Shown: positions 7,065-14,770, numbered from the stretch's first letter. The stretch: 14,934 bases of DNA from HGM12587 sp964561705 (GCA_964561705.1 CAZLQJ010000045.1:1-14934); one strand, 5' to 3'. A program made the numbers and translations. Notes: generated from the sequence alone by a model not told the origin.

Positions 7065-8412
7065 CAGTCTGAACTTAAGAGAAATGGCACTGGAGATTTT
7101 ATTGGAAACAGAAAAAAATGGTGCCTATCCTAATGTTTTATTAAAACAGATGCTGGATAAATATTTATATATGGAAAAGCAGGAACGTGCCTTTTTGACC
7201 CGGCTGGTAGAAGGTACAGTAGAGAGGAAGATTACGCTGGATTATTATTTAAACAGCATTTCCAAAACGCCGGTGGATAAAATGAAGCCGGTGATCCGCT
7301 GTATCATGCGTATGTCTGCATACCAGATCCTTTTTATGGATGGGGTTCCGGACAGTGCAGCCTGCAATGAAGCTGTAAAACTGGCGCAGAAAAAAGGATT
7401 TCATACCCTGAAAGGGTTCGTAAACGGCGTATTGCGAAATCTGTCTAGACAGAAGGATGAAATCCGGATGCCGGAGGAATGTAGGGAACCGGTTAGGGCG
7501 TTATCTGTAAAATATTCGATGCCAGAGTGGCTTGTTCAAAAAATTATCAATGATTACGGAATGGAATCTGCAAAAGCAATGTTTGCTTCTCTTTATGAGA
7601 ATGTGGGTGCTACGACCATTCGGGTAAATAACAGCAAAATTTCAACCGAAGAGTGCAGGATACTTTTGGAAAAGGAAGGCGTTCGGGTGAAAAAGGCTCC
7701 CTATGTGGAAAATGCACTGGAAATTTCCGGGTATGATTCTCTGGCCTTTCTGGAATGTTTTGAAAAAGGATATTTTCAGGTGCAGGATGTCAGTTCCATG
7801 CTGGTAGGACTTGCGGCTGATCCTAAAGAAGGTAATCAGATTCTTGATATCTGTGCGGCACCGGGCGGAAAAAGCATTCATGTGGCAGATTTATTGAAAG
7901 GAACCGGTCATGTGGAGGCAAGAGATCTGACAGAATATAAAGTAAATCTGATCGAGGAAAATATCAGCCGTTGTGGATTTTCTAATCTCAGTGCTAAATG
8001 CGCGGATGCCTGTATCCCGGATGAGGAGGCAAAAGAAACTGCAGACATTGTGATTGCAGATCTTCCTTGTTCCGGACTTGGTGTATTGAAGAAAAAGAGT
8101 GATATCAAATATCGTATGTCACAGTCCCAGATTGAGGAACTTGCAGAATTACAGAGAAGAATCCTGAAAAATGCAGTGACTTATGTAAAATCGGGCGGAA
8201 CTTTGATCTACAGTACCTGTACGATCACAAAAGAAGAAAATGATCAACAGGTGGAGTGGATCCTGAAAAATCTGCCATTGGAACTTGTTTCCTTAGAAGG
8301 ATGTATCAGCGGGGAATTGTTAAAAAACACGCAGCGGGAAGGCTGTCTGCAGCTGCTTCCGGGAAGAGAAAAAACAGACGGATTTTTCCTTGCAAAATTT
8401 CGAAAGAATTAG
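7057..8412 (+). CDS. rsmB: 16S rRNA (cytosine-967-C5)-methyltransferase RsmB
   Basis: A 451-residue SAM-dependent enzyme that methylates C967 (E. coli numbering) of 16S rRNA. An N-terminal NusB-like RNA-binding domain (about 1-140) is followed by the Rossmann methyltransferase domain. Visible motifs are YFQVQDVSSMLV, the SAM-binding CAAPGGKS (266-273), DLPCSG with Cys338, and STCT with Cys388. The two cysteines are 50 residues apart as in E. coli RsmB, and Cys388 corresponds to the catalytic one. ATG 7057 is preceded by GGAGG (7041-7045), a rather long 11-nt spacing, and the gene overlaps the peptidase gene by 8 nt. A TTG at 7039 would add six residues but would lie before the SD. Confidence 0.95.
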   Translation: MTNSLNLREMALEILLETEKNGAYPNVLLKQMLDKYLYMEKQERAFLTRLVEGTVERKITLDYYLNSISKTPVDKMKPVIRCIMRMSAYQILFMDGVPDSAACNEAVKLAQKKGFHTLKGFVNGVLRNLSRQKDEIRMPEECREPVRALSVKYSMPEWLVQKIINDYGMESAKAMFASLYENVGATTIRVNNSKISTEECRILLEKEGVRVKKAPYVENALEISGYDSLAFLECFEKGYFQVQDVSSMLVGLAADPKEGNQILDICAAPGGKSIHVADLLKGTGHVEARDLTEYKVNLIEENISRCGFSNLSAKCADACIPDEEAKETADIVIADLPCSGLGVLKKKSDIKYRMSQSQIEELAELQRRILKNAVTYVKSGGTLIYSTCTITKEENDQQVEWILKNLPLELVSLEGCISGELLKNTQREGCLQLLPGREKTDGFFLAKFRKN

Positions 8413-8415
8413 AGT

Positions 8416-9468
8416 ATGAAAAAAGATATTAAATCATTAAATTTAGAACAATTAACAGAAGAATTAGTTTCCATTGGGGAGAAGAAATTTCGTGCAAAGC
8501 AGATTTATACCTGGATTCATGAAAAATTGGCAGATTCCTTTGATGAAATGACAAATCTGTCGAAGGATTTGAGAGAAAAATTAAAAGAATCTTATACCTT
8601 AAACAGTTTGGATGTTGTCACAGTACAGACTTCTAAAATCGATGGAACCCAGAAATATCTGTTCCGGCTTCATGACGGGCATGTGGTGGAAAGTGTACTG
8701 ATGAAATATCATCATGGAAATTCCGTATGTATTTCTTCCCAGGTGGGGTGTCTGATGGGATGCCGTTTCTGTGCATCCACCATTGGCGGAAAAGTAAGAG
8801 ATCTGGCACCTTCTGAAATGCTTGGACAGATTTATAAGATTCAGAAACTTTCCGAAGAAAGAGTACACAATGTGGTAGTTATGGGAACTGGAGAACCTTT
8901 GGACAACTATGATCATCTGGTACAGTTTATCAAAATGCTGACAGATGAGAATGGACTGCATATCAGCCAGAGAAATCTGACGGTTTCCACCTGTGGAATT
9001 GTACCGAAGATCAGGGAACTTGCGGAGGAAAAGTTTCAGATTACCCTGGCTTTATCCTTGCATGCGACAACACAGGAAAAGAGAAAACAACTGATGCCGA
9101 TCGCCAATAAATATGAGTTGGGCGAGGTTCTGGATGCCTGTCGATATTATTATGAACAGACGGGAAGAAGAATTACCTTTGAATATAGTCTGGTAGGTGG
9201 TGTCAATGATACCAAAGAGGATGCACAGAATCTGACAAAACTGATCGGTAAATTTCCGTGCCATGTAAATCTGATCCCGGTAAATCCCATCAAAGAAAGA
9301 GATTTTGTGCAGCCGGATCGTTCAGAATGTGAAGCTTTTCGAAATAGACTTGAAAAAAACAAAATAAATGCTACTATAAGAAGAGAGATGGGCAGGGACA
9401 TTGATGGTGCCTGCGGACAGCTTCGTAAGAGCTATATAGATCAGGGGAAAGGAGAAAATGAATGTTAA
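8416..9468 (+). CDS. rlmN: Dual-specificity 23S rRNA/tRNA C2-adenine methyltransferase RlmN
   Basis: A 350-residue radical SAM enzyme that methylates C2 of A2503 in 23S rRNA and, in studied members, A37 of some tRNAs. The 4Fe-4S-binding CxxxCxxC motif is at 112-119 (GCLMGCRFCAST). MGTGEPLDN is the GEP motif, and Cys333 in DIDGACGQL is the methyl-carrying cysteine. This supports RlmN; Cfr would be the main look-alike, but nothing in the core, housekeeping context suggests a resistance gene. The start is 3 nt after the rsmB stop and has no good Shine-Dalgarno sequence, so translation is probably coupled. The end overlaps prpC by 7 nt. Confidence 0.95.
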   Translation: MKKDIKSLNLEQLTEELVSIGEKKFRAKQIYTWIHEKLADSFDEMTNLSKDLREKLKESYTLNSLDVVTVQTSKIDGTQKYLFRLHDGHVVESVLMKYHHGNSVCISSQVGCLMGCRFCASTIGGKVRDLAPSEMLGQIYKIQKLSEERVHNVVVMGTGEPLDNYDHLVQFIKMLTDENGLHISQRNLTVSTCGIVPKIRELAEEKFQITLALSLHATTQEKRKQLMPIANKYELGEVLDACRYYYEQTGRRITFEYSLVGGVNDTKEDAQNLTKLIGKFPCHVNLIPVNPIKERDFVQPDRSECEAFRNRLEKNKINATIRREMGRDIDGACGQLRKSYIDQGKGENEC

Positions 9469-10199
9469 ATTCATATGCCGTGACTGACATTGGAAGGGCA
9501 AGAAGGGTAAATCAGGATTATGTATTTTCTTGTATGGAACCGGTTGGGAATCTTCCAAATCTGTTTATTGTAGCAGATGGTATGGGCGGTCATCAGGCGG
9601 GAGATTTTGCTTCCTCCTACAGTGTAAGAAAGTTTTTGGAATCAGCATCTTTGAGTCTGCAGAAGAAACCACAGAAGATTTTTGAAGATGCAATAAGGTA
9701 CGCAAACAAAGAATTGATCGAGCGTTCCAAAGAAAATCCTGAATTAAAAGGAATGGGAACTACATTGGTGGCGCTGACGATCATAGGAGACAGAGCTTAT
9801 GTAGCCAATGTGGGAGACAGCAGACTTTATCTGATGGAAGAACAGCTCAAACAGATTACCATTGACCATTCTCTGGTACAGGAAATGGTGCGGATCGGTG
9901 AATTGAGTGAAGAAAGTGCGAGAATCCATCCGGATAAAAATATCATTACCAGAGCAGTAGGCGCCGGAAGAGATGTGCAGGCAGACTTCTTTGAATTTGA
10001 AATGAACAAAGACGGTATTGTGTTGATGTGTTCTGATGGTCTGAGCAATATGGTAGAAGACCGGCAGATCGCAGCAATTTTAAAAGGCTCTGCAAGTCCG
10101 GAAAAAATAGGGAAAAAATTAATCGATGCAGCAAATAAAAATGGCGGAACCGATAATATTGCGGTAATCGTTGTAAAAACAGATGCAGGTGAGGTATAA
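9462..10199 (+). CDS. prpC: PP2C-type Ser/Thr protein phosphatase (PrpC/Stp)
   Basis: A 245-residue PPM-family phosphatase that reverses PrkC phosphorylation in the cytoplasm. Metal-binding acids fall in their family positions: Asp19 (RVNQDYV), Asp39 with Gly40 (VADGMGGH), Asp192 (CSDGLSNMV) and Asp231 (GGTDNIAV). Other motifs are GMGTTLVAL, ANVGDSRLYL and DHSLVQEMVRIGEL. AAAGGAG (9448-9454) precedes ATG 9462 by about 7 nt and lies inside the end of rlmN. The kinase gene starts 3 nt after the stop, the usual arrangement for this antagonistic pair. Confidence 0.96.
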   Translation: MLNSYAVTDIGRARRVNQDYVFSCMEPVGNLPNLFIVADGMGGHQAGDFASSYSVRKFLESASLSLQKKPQKIFEDAIRYANKELIERSKENPELKGMGTTLVALTIIGDRAYVANVGDSRLYLMEEQLKQITIDHSLVQEMVRIGELSEESARIHPDKNIITRAVGAGRDVQADFFEFEMNKDGIVLMCSDGLSNMVEDRQIAAILKGSASPEKIGKKLIDAANKNGGTDNIAVIVVKTDAGEV

Positions 10200-10202
10200 A
10201 AC

Positions 10203-12374
10203 ATGTTAAATGCAGGAATGGTTATTGGAGGCAGATATGAGATCCTTGGAAAGATCGGATCTGGCGGAATGTCCATTGTTTACAAAGGAAAAGATCAAAA
10301 ATTAAACAGAAATGTAGCAATCAAGGTTTTAAAAGCTGAATATCGGGAAGATAAAAATTTTGTCCGTAAATTTAGGGAAGAAGCTCAGGCGGCAGCCCGT
10401 CTGGCACATCCGAATATCGTAAATGTTTATGATGTTGGGGAAGAAAATGGGATTCACTACATTGTTATGGAACTGGTGGAAGGAATCACACTGAAAAATT
10501 ATATTGAACGCAAGGGAAAACTGACGATCAAGGAAGCCACAAGCATTGGTATTCAGGTTTCCATGGGGCTTGAAGTTGCACATAACAATGAAATCGTACA
10601 TAGAGATATTAAGCCGCAGAATATCATGATCTCTAAGGATGGAAAAGTTAAGGTCATGGATTTTGGAATCGCTAAGGCGGCATCTTCAGAAACCATCGCA
10701 TCCAATGCCATGGGATCGGTGCATTATACTTCGCCGGAACAGGCAAGAGGCGGTTACAGTGATGCCAAAAGTGATATTTATTCGCTGGGTATCGTAATGT
10801 TTGAAATGGTGACAGGAAGAGTTCCGTTTGATGGCGAAACCACAGTTGCAGTTGCTGTAAAACATTTGCAGGAAGAGATGCCTTCTCCAAAATTTTATTG
10901 TCCGGAACTTCCGGTCAGTCTGGAAAAGATCATCTGTAAGTGTACAGAAAAAGTTGCTGCAAGACGTTATGCAAATATGGCAGAACTGATCGCAGACTTA
11001 AAACAGTCACTTCAGACACCGGAGGTTGATTTTGTAAAACAGAATAATGTAGATGAAGTCGCAAAGACGGTTATGATCACAAAAGAAGAACTGCCAAAGA
11101 TAAAAAAAGAAGCAGGAAAAGTTTCCAAGGTAGCCTGGGATGATGAAGAAACCGGTTATGATGAAGAGTACGAAGACGAAGATGAAGAAGATGTTGACGA
11201 CTATGAAGATGATTATGATGACGAAGATGACGATGAAGAGATGGATCCGCGTTTAGAAAGGATCATGACCATCGGCGGAATTGCGGCAGCCATTATCATT
11301 CTGATCATTATCATTATGCTGATCGGAAAAATCGTTGGTTTTGGAAAGTTTGGCGCTGGCGATTCGCCTGAACAGCCGACAGTTGAAGATACTGTTGGAG
11401 ACACCGTAGAAATGATCGATGTAAAAGGCATGACCTGGGATGAAGCAAAGACTGCATTAAATCAGAGAGGCTTAGGCATCACTTCCGGCGGTAGCGAAGA
11501 AACAGAAGAATATGAAGACGGTCAGATCATGCGTCAGAGCGTAGAACCGGGAACCATGATTGAAAAAAATACAACGATCGAAGTTGTTACAGCTGTGAAA
11601 AAGCTTATTAAGGTAGAGATTCCGGGACTGGAAGATCAGACCGAGGAAGATGCGACCTATCGTTTGGAACAGCTTGGATTTAAGGTGGATTACAGCGAGG
11701 GATATTCCGATAAAATAAAAGAAGGAAAAGTAATCAAATCCTCACCGGAGGCAGGAACGGAGGCAGCAGAAGGGTCTACCATCGTACTGACGATCAGTAA
11801 GGGAAAAGAAACAAAATATACCACAGTGCCAAGTCTGGTTGGTAAGACAAAGGCAGAAGCAGAAAGCCTTTTAAGCAACGCAAAACTGACTGGAAATGCA
11901 ACAGAAGAGTACAGCAATGAGGTGGCAGCAGGCGTTGTCATCAGTCAGAGACAGAGCTCCGGTGCAGAAGCAGAAGAAGGATCTACGGTAAATTACGTGA
12001 TCAGTAAGGGTCCGGAAGTGAAATATACTTCAGTACCAAGCCTTGTTGGAAAGACCAGCGGGGAAGCGATGGCAGCTTTGGAGGGTGCAAAACTGGCTGG
12101 AAGTTCGACGGAGGAATATAGCAATGAGGTGGCAGCAGGCGTTGTTATCAGTCAGAAAACGGCAGCCGGCAGTGAAGTGGAAGAAGGTACAACCGTAGAA
12201 TTTGTGGTAAGCAAGGGTGCAAAACCAGTTGAGAATCCGCCAGCAGATAATGGCGGAACCCAGACACCACCGGCAGATAATGGCGGAACTCAGACACCAC
12301 CAGCTGATAATGGGGCTTCCCAGACACCGGCTGATAATGGTGGAGGTGAAGCTGCGGTTACAGGTACGAATTAA
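10203..12374 (+). CDS. prkC: PASTA-domain Ser/Thr protein kinase PrkC (Stk1)
   Basis: A 723-residue single-pass membrane kinase that senses muropeptides or lipid II outside the cell and phosphorylates cytoplasmic targets. The kinase domain (about 11-270) has GSGGMS (19-24), VAIK with Lys41, HRDIKPQN with catalytic Asp135, DFG with Asp153 and SPEQARGG. A juxtamembrane belt (313-348) is extremely acidic, with 28 of 36 residues Asp or Glu. The membrane helix spans about 354-374. Four PASTA modules follow at about 404-467, 468-536, 537-605 and 606-674; the first is the most divergent and the last two are near copies. The tail (675-723) holds ADNGGTQTPP-like repeats and is Pro/Gly/Asn rich, perhaps a wall-spanning extension. 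It lies 3 nt after prpC with AGGTGAGG (10187-10194) before the start. Confidence 0.97.
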   Translation: MLNAGMVIGGRYEILGKIGSGGMSIVYKGKDQKLNRNVAIKVLKAEYREDKNFVRKFREEAQAAARLAHPNIVNVYDVGEENGIHYIVMELVEGITLKNYIERKGKLTIKEATSIGIQVSMGLEVAHNNEIVHRDIKPQNIMISKDGKVKVMDFGIAKAASSETIASNAMGSVHYTSPEQARGGYSDAKSDIYSLGIVMFEMVTGRVPFDGETTVAVAVKHLQEEMPSPKFYCPELPVSLEKIICKCTEKVAARRYANMAELIADLKQSLQTPEVDFVKQNNVDEVAKTVMITKEELPKIKKEAGKVSKVAWDDEETGYDEEYEDEDEEDVDDYEDDYDDEDDDEEMDPRLERIMTIGGIAAAIIILIIIIMLIGKIVGFGKFGAGDSPEQPTVEDTVGDTVEMIDVKGMTWDEAKTALNQRGLGITSGGSEETEEYEDGQIMRQSVEPGTMIEKNTTIEVVTAVKKLIKVEIPGLEDQTEEDATYRLEQLGFKVDYSEGYSDKIKEGKVIKSSPEAGTEAAEGSTIVLTISKGKETKYTTVPSLVGKTKAEAESLLSNAKLTGNATEEYSNEVAAGVVISQRQSSGAEAEEGSTVNYVISKGPEVKYTSVPSLVGKTSGEAMAALEGAKLAGSSTEEYSNEVAAGVVISQKTAAGSEVEEGTTVEFVVSKGAKPVENPPADNGGTQTPPADNGGTQTPPADNGASQTPADNGGGEAAVTGTN
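11139..11246 (+). repeat. GAT/GAA-rich tract encoding the PrkC acidic belt
   Basis: These 36 codons are almost all GAT, GAC, GAA, GAG or TAT, giving a purine-rich low-complexity tract directly before the membrane helix. It is in frame, so it is part of prkC rather than a separate element. Confidence 0.85.
11811..12224 (+). repeat. Duplicated PASTA modules 3 and 4 (207-bp period)
   Basis: Two adjacent 207-bp units (11811-12017 and 12018-12224) each encode 69 residues and start with the same YT.VPSLVGKT pattern. A 26-base run is identical between them (11913-11938 and 12120-12145), encoding SNEVAAGVV; after one C/T difference the match continues through ATCAGTCAGA. This is much closer than modules 1 and 2 and points to a fairly recent tandem duplication or gene conversion. 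Confidence 0.85.
12240..12344 (+). repeat. 30-bp tandem repeats in the PrkC C-terminal tail
   Basis: Three 30-bp units (12240-12269, 12270-12299, 12300-12329) and a shorter fourth (12330-12344) encode repeats of the type PADNGGTQTP. Units 1 and 2 differ at two bases; unit 3 is more diverged. The copy number is likely to vary between strains by slippage. Confidence 0.85.
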
Positions 12375-12393
12375 ACAGAATAACAGGTAATTC

Positions 12394-13278
12394 ATGCAGG
12401 GAAAGATTATGAAGGGAATTGCCGGCTTCTATTATGTGCAGACGAAGACCGGTATTTATGAATGTAAGGCAAAAGGAAGCTTCCGAAACCGGAAGCTAAA
12501 GCCTTTTGTGGGAGATAATGTAGAAATTACAATTCTCAATGAAGAAACAAAAAAGGGAAATATTGAGGAAATTCTGGAACGGAAAAATTTTCTGATCCGT
12601 CCAGCGGTTGCAAATGTGGATCAGACATTGGTGATCTTTGCGGCAGCAAAACCGGATCCTAATTTAAATCTTTTGGATCGGTTTTTGATCATGATGGAGC
12701 AAAAAGGTGTTCCAGTGGTACTTGTATTTAATAAAAAAGATGCGGTAGAACCGGAGAAATTGGAAAAATTGGAAAAAATTTACCGGCAATGCGGTTATCA
12801 GGTACTCAGTGTCAGTGCATTGTGTGGAGATGGAATTTCAAAGATTAAGGAAATCTTAAAAGGCAAGACCAGTACTGTAGCAGGTCCTTCCGGAGTTGGA
12901 AAATCATCGATCATCAATCTATTGCAGAATGGTGTGCATATGGAGACAGGGATGATTAGTGAAAAGATTGAACGAGGAAAACATACGACCCGTCACTCAG
13001 AATTGATCTCGATCGAAGAGGATACCTATATTTTTGATACCCCTGGATTTAGTTCTCTCTATGTGACTGATATGGAAAAGGAAGAACTGAAGAACTTTTT
13101 TCCGGAATTTGCCCCATGGGAAGATTCTTGTAAATTTTTAGGCTGTGTTCATGTAAATGAGCCTGTCTGCGGCGTGAAAGATGCCCTAAAGGACGGAAAA
13201 ATCAGTCAGAGCCGCTATGAAAATTATAAATTGTTGTATGAAGAATTAAAAGAAAACGAAAAGAGGAAATATTCATGA
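12394..13278 (+). CDS. rsgA: Ribosome small-subunit-dependent GTPase RsgA (CpgA)
   Basis: A 294-residue circularly permuted GTPase that checks late 30S subunit assembly. An N-terminal OB fold (about 1-70) is followed by G motifs in permuted order: NKKD (113-116, G4), GPSGVGKS (164-171, G1), GKHTTRH (195-201, G2 region) and DTPG (215-218, G3). A zinc site is formed by Cys246, Cys251, His253 and Cys259. ATG 12394 is favoured because the protein start MQGKIMKGIAGFYYV aligns with known RsgA starts; only a weak AGG precedes it. An in-frame ATG at 12409 has a better SD (AGGGA at 12398) but would trim the OB fold. In B. subtilis this GTPase is a PrkC substrate, which makes its place right after prkC meaningful. 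Confidence 0.96.
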   Translation: MQGKIMKGIAGFYYVQTKTGIYECKAKGSFRNRKLKPFVGDNVEITILNEETKKGNIEEILERKNFLIRPAVANVDQTLVIFAAAKPDPNLNLLDRFLIMMEQKGVPVVLVFNKKDAVEPEKLEKLEKIYRQCGYQVLSVSALCGDGISKIKEILKGKTSTVAGPSGVGKSSIINLLQNGVHMETGMISEKIERGKHTTRHSELISIEEDTYIFDTPGFSSLYVTDMEKEELKNFFPEFAPWEDSCKFLGCVHVNEPVCGVKDALKDGKISQSRYENYKLLYEELKENEKRKYS

Positions 13279-13931
13279 GAATTTTATCACCGTCTTTACT
13301 CTCCGCAGATTTTTGGAGAACGGGAGAACAGTTAAAGGAATTGGAAGAAGCTGGCGTAAAATGGCTTCATTTAGATGTCATGGATGGAGATTTTGTACCA
13401 AGTATCTCCTTTGGTATGCCTGTGATCAAGGCGTTAAAGAAGCAAAGCAAGCTATTTTTCGATGTTCATATGATGGTTACGGAACCGGGAAGATATGTGG
13501 ATGCTATGGCAGAAGCTGGTGCAGATATGATCACGGTACATGTGGAAGCATGTAAGCATTTGCATAGAACAGTTCAGGCAATCAAGGCAAAGGGCTTAAA
13601 AGCAGGTGTTGTTTTAAACCCGGCCACTCCGTTAAATACATTGGATTATATTTTAGAAGATGTAGATATGGTTCTTCTCATGAGTGTAAATCCAGGATTT
13701 GGCGGTCAGAAATATATTCCGACCATGACAGCAAAGATCAAAGCATTAAAAGAAATAATCGATGCGCGCGGTCTGTCAGTGGATATTGAAGTAGATGGCG
13801 GTGTGACACCGGACAATGTCGGAGAAATTTTAGAGGCCGGTGCGAATATCATTGTAGCCGGAAGTGCAGTTTTTGGAGATCATATCACAGAGCAGGTTGA
13901 AAAGTTCCACAAAGCATTTGAGGAAGTATAG
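13275..13931 (+). CDS. rpe: Ribulose-phosphate 3-epimerase
   Basis: A 218-residue TIM-barrel enzyme of the pentose phosphate pathway that interconverts ribulose 5-phosphate and xylulose 5-phosphate. The start LSPSLLSADF is typical. Metal ligands and catalytic acids are seen as His32 and Asp34 (LHLDVMDG), His65 (DVHMMV) and Asp174 (EVDGGV), in the usual spacing. The phosphate-binding residues follow in NPGFGGQ and AGSAVF. Its ATG overlaps the rsgA stop by 4 nt (ATGA), with AGAGGA upstream in rsgA. The rsgA-rpe-thiN order is well known in Firmicutes. Confidence 0.97.
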   Translation: MRILSPSLLSADFWRTGEQLKELEEAGVKWLHLDVMDGDFVPSISFGMPVIKALKKQSKLFFDVHMMVTEPGRYVDAMAEAGADMITVHVEACKHLHRTVQAIKAKGLKAGVVLNPATPLNTLDYILEDVDMVLLMSVNPGFGGQKYIPTMTAKIKALKEIIDARGLSVDIEVDGGVTPDNVGEILEAGANIIVAGSAVFGDHITEQVEKFHKAFEEV

Positions 13932-14588
13932 ATGAAAAATTGTGTGATTATAAGCGGAGGCAGACTGGATGTACAGTTTGCCTTTGACTATATTGAAAAA
14001 GAGCAGCCGCAAATTCTGATTGCAGCAGACCAAGGACTGTCATTTTGCAAAGAAAAAAACGTTCTTCCGACACACATCGTAGGAGATTTTGATACATTGG
14101 GTGAAACACTATTGCCGGAATATGCGGCGATGGGGATTCCAATTCATAAATATCCGCCGGCAAAAGATGATACGGATACGGGCATTGCCATACAGCTTGC
14201 CATGGATCTGCAAGCAGAAAAGATCGTACTTTTGGGAGCTAGTGAGGGAAACCGGCTGGATCATTTGTTTGGAAATGTACAAAGCATGATCCTTCCGGCA
14301 AAGGCAGGAATTGACTGTTTTATGATAGATCGTCATAACCGGCTGCGGGTGATCACAAAAAAACTGAAGATAGGACGAAAGGAACAATATGGGAAATATA
14401 TTTCCCTGCTTCCTTTGACTACGGAAGTTTCAGGTGTGACTTTGAAAGGATTTCAATATCCGTTAGAAGATTATCAATTTTGCGTTGGAAAAACAGGATC
14501 ATTGGGGATTTCCAATGAACTGGCAGAGGAGGAAGGATTGATCTGCCTGAAGGATGGGCTTCTTCTGGTAATGGAATGTCGTGATTAG
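13932..14588 (+). CDS. thiN: Thiamine pyrophosphokinase
   Basis: A 218-residue enzyme that transfers pyrophosphate from ATP to thiamine, giving thiamine diphosphate. Motifs of the family are ISGGRLD near the start, AADQG (31-35), GDFDTLG (51-57), the KDDTDT acidic patch (78-83) and GNRLDH (106-111) with Arg108, Asp110 and His111. The C-terminal thiamine-binding beta domain starts around 135. The start follows the rpe stop with no gap, and GAGGAAG lies about 5 nt upstream. It is the last gene before the terminator. Its product serves transketolase, a pentose phosphate partner of Rpe. No TPP riboswitch is near it. Confidence 0.95.
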   Translation: MKNCVIISGGRLDVQFAFDYIEKEQPQILIAADQGLSFCKEKNVLPTHIVGDFDTLGETLLPEYAAMGIPIHKYPPAKDDTDTGIAIQLAMDLQAEKIVLLGASEGNRLDHLFGNVQSMILPAKAGIDCFMIDRHNRLRVITKKLKIGRKEQYGKYISLLPLTTEVSGVTLKGFQYPLEDYQFCVGKTGSLGISNELAEEEGLICLKDGLLLVMECRD

Positions 14589-14615
14589 ATGAAAAAAATG
14601 AAAAAATTTGATTTT

Positions 14616-14649
14616 TCCCGTAAATGTCTTGCATTTACGGGATTTCTTT
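14616..14649 (+). terminator. Intrinsic terminator after thiN
   Basis: A perfect 11-bp stem (14616-14626 paired with 14632-14642) around the loop TCTTG is followed by the T-rich run TTTCTTT (14643-14649). It lies 27 nt after the thiN stop. The T run is short and interrupted and merges with the rpsB promoter, so some read-through is possible. Confidence 0.85.
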
Positions 14650-14657
14650 GTTATAAT
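14629..14657 (+). promoter_or_regulatory. rpsB promoter overlapping the thiN terminator
   Basis: A consensus -10 TATAAT (14652-14657) with an upstream TG (14649-14650, extended -10) is spaced 17 bp from TTGCAT (14629-14634). The -35 lies in the loop and 3' arm of the terminator hairpin. Transcription should start near 14664, giving a leader of about 105 nt. Confidence 0.8.
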
Positions 14658-14663
14658 ACCACG

Positions 14664-14770
14664 GTATACGCAAAAAACACGCAAAGGGGATTTCCAAGAG
14701 GGTGCCGAACAGGTCTTTTGGAGAGAAGAAGCTTTGCGGAAGAAAAAAACCAAAAACGGAGGATTAAAAA
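14664..14770 (+). ncRNA. Candidate structured rpsB leader
   Basis: The untranslated leader can form nested helices: an outer stem CGCAAAG (14680-14686) with CTTTGCG (14732-14738), and an inner stem CCAAGAG (14694-14700) with CTTTTGG (14715-14721, one G-U) that holds a 14-nt apical loop GGTGCCGAACAGGT. A second ACGCAAA copy at 14668-14674 could compete for the same 3' arm. The shape and position suggest an S2-responsive autoregulatory leader, as known for other ribosomal protein operons. This is inferred by eye only. The ribosome binding site GGAGGA (14758-14763) lies outside the helices. Confidence 0.4.

Noticed and set aside
8416..9468. Possible Cfr-type antibiotic resistance methyltransferase
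   Set aside because: Cfr and RlmN share the radical SAM core, but the gene is embedded in a housekeeping operon and has the RlmN-like DIDGACGQL end; RlmN is the simpler reading.
11143..11241. GA-rich tract considered as a possible separate repeat element or replication/partition site
   Set aside because: It stays in frame, encodes Asp/Glu/Tyr codons and connects the kinase to the membrane helix, so it is part of prkC.
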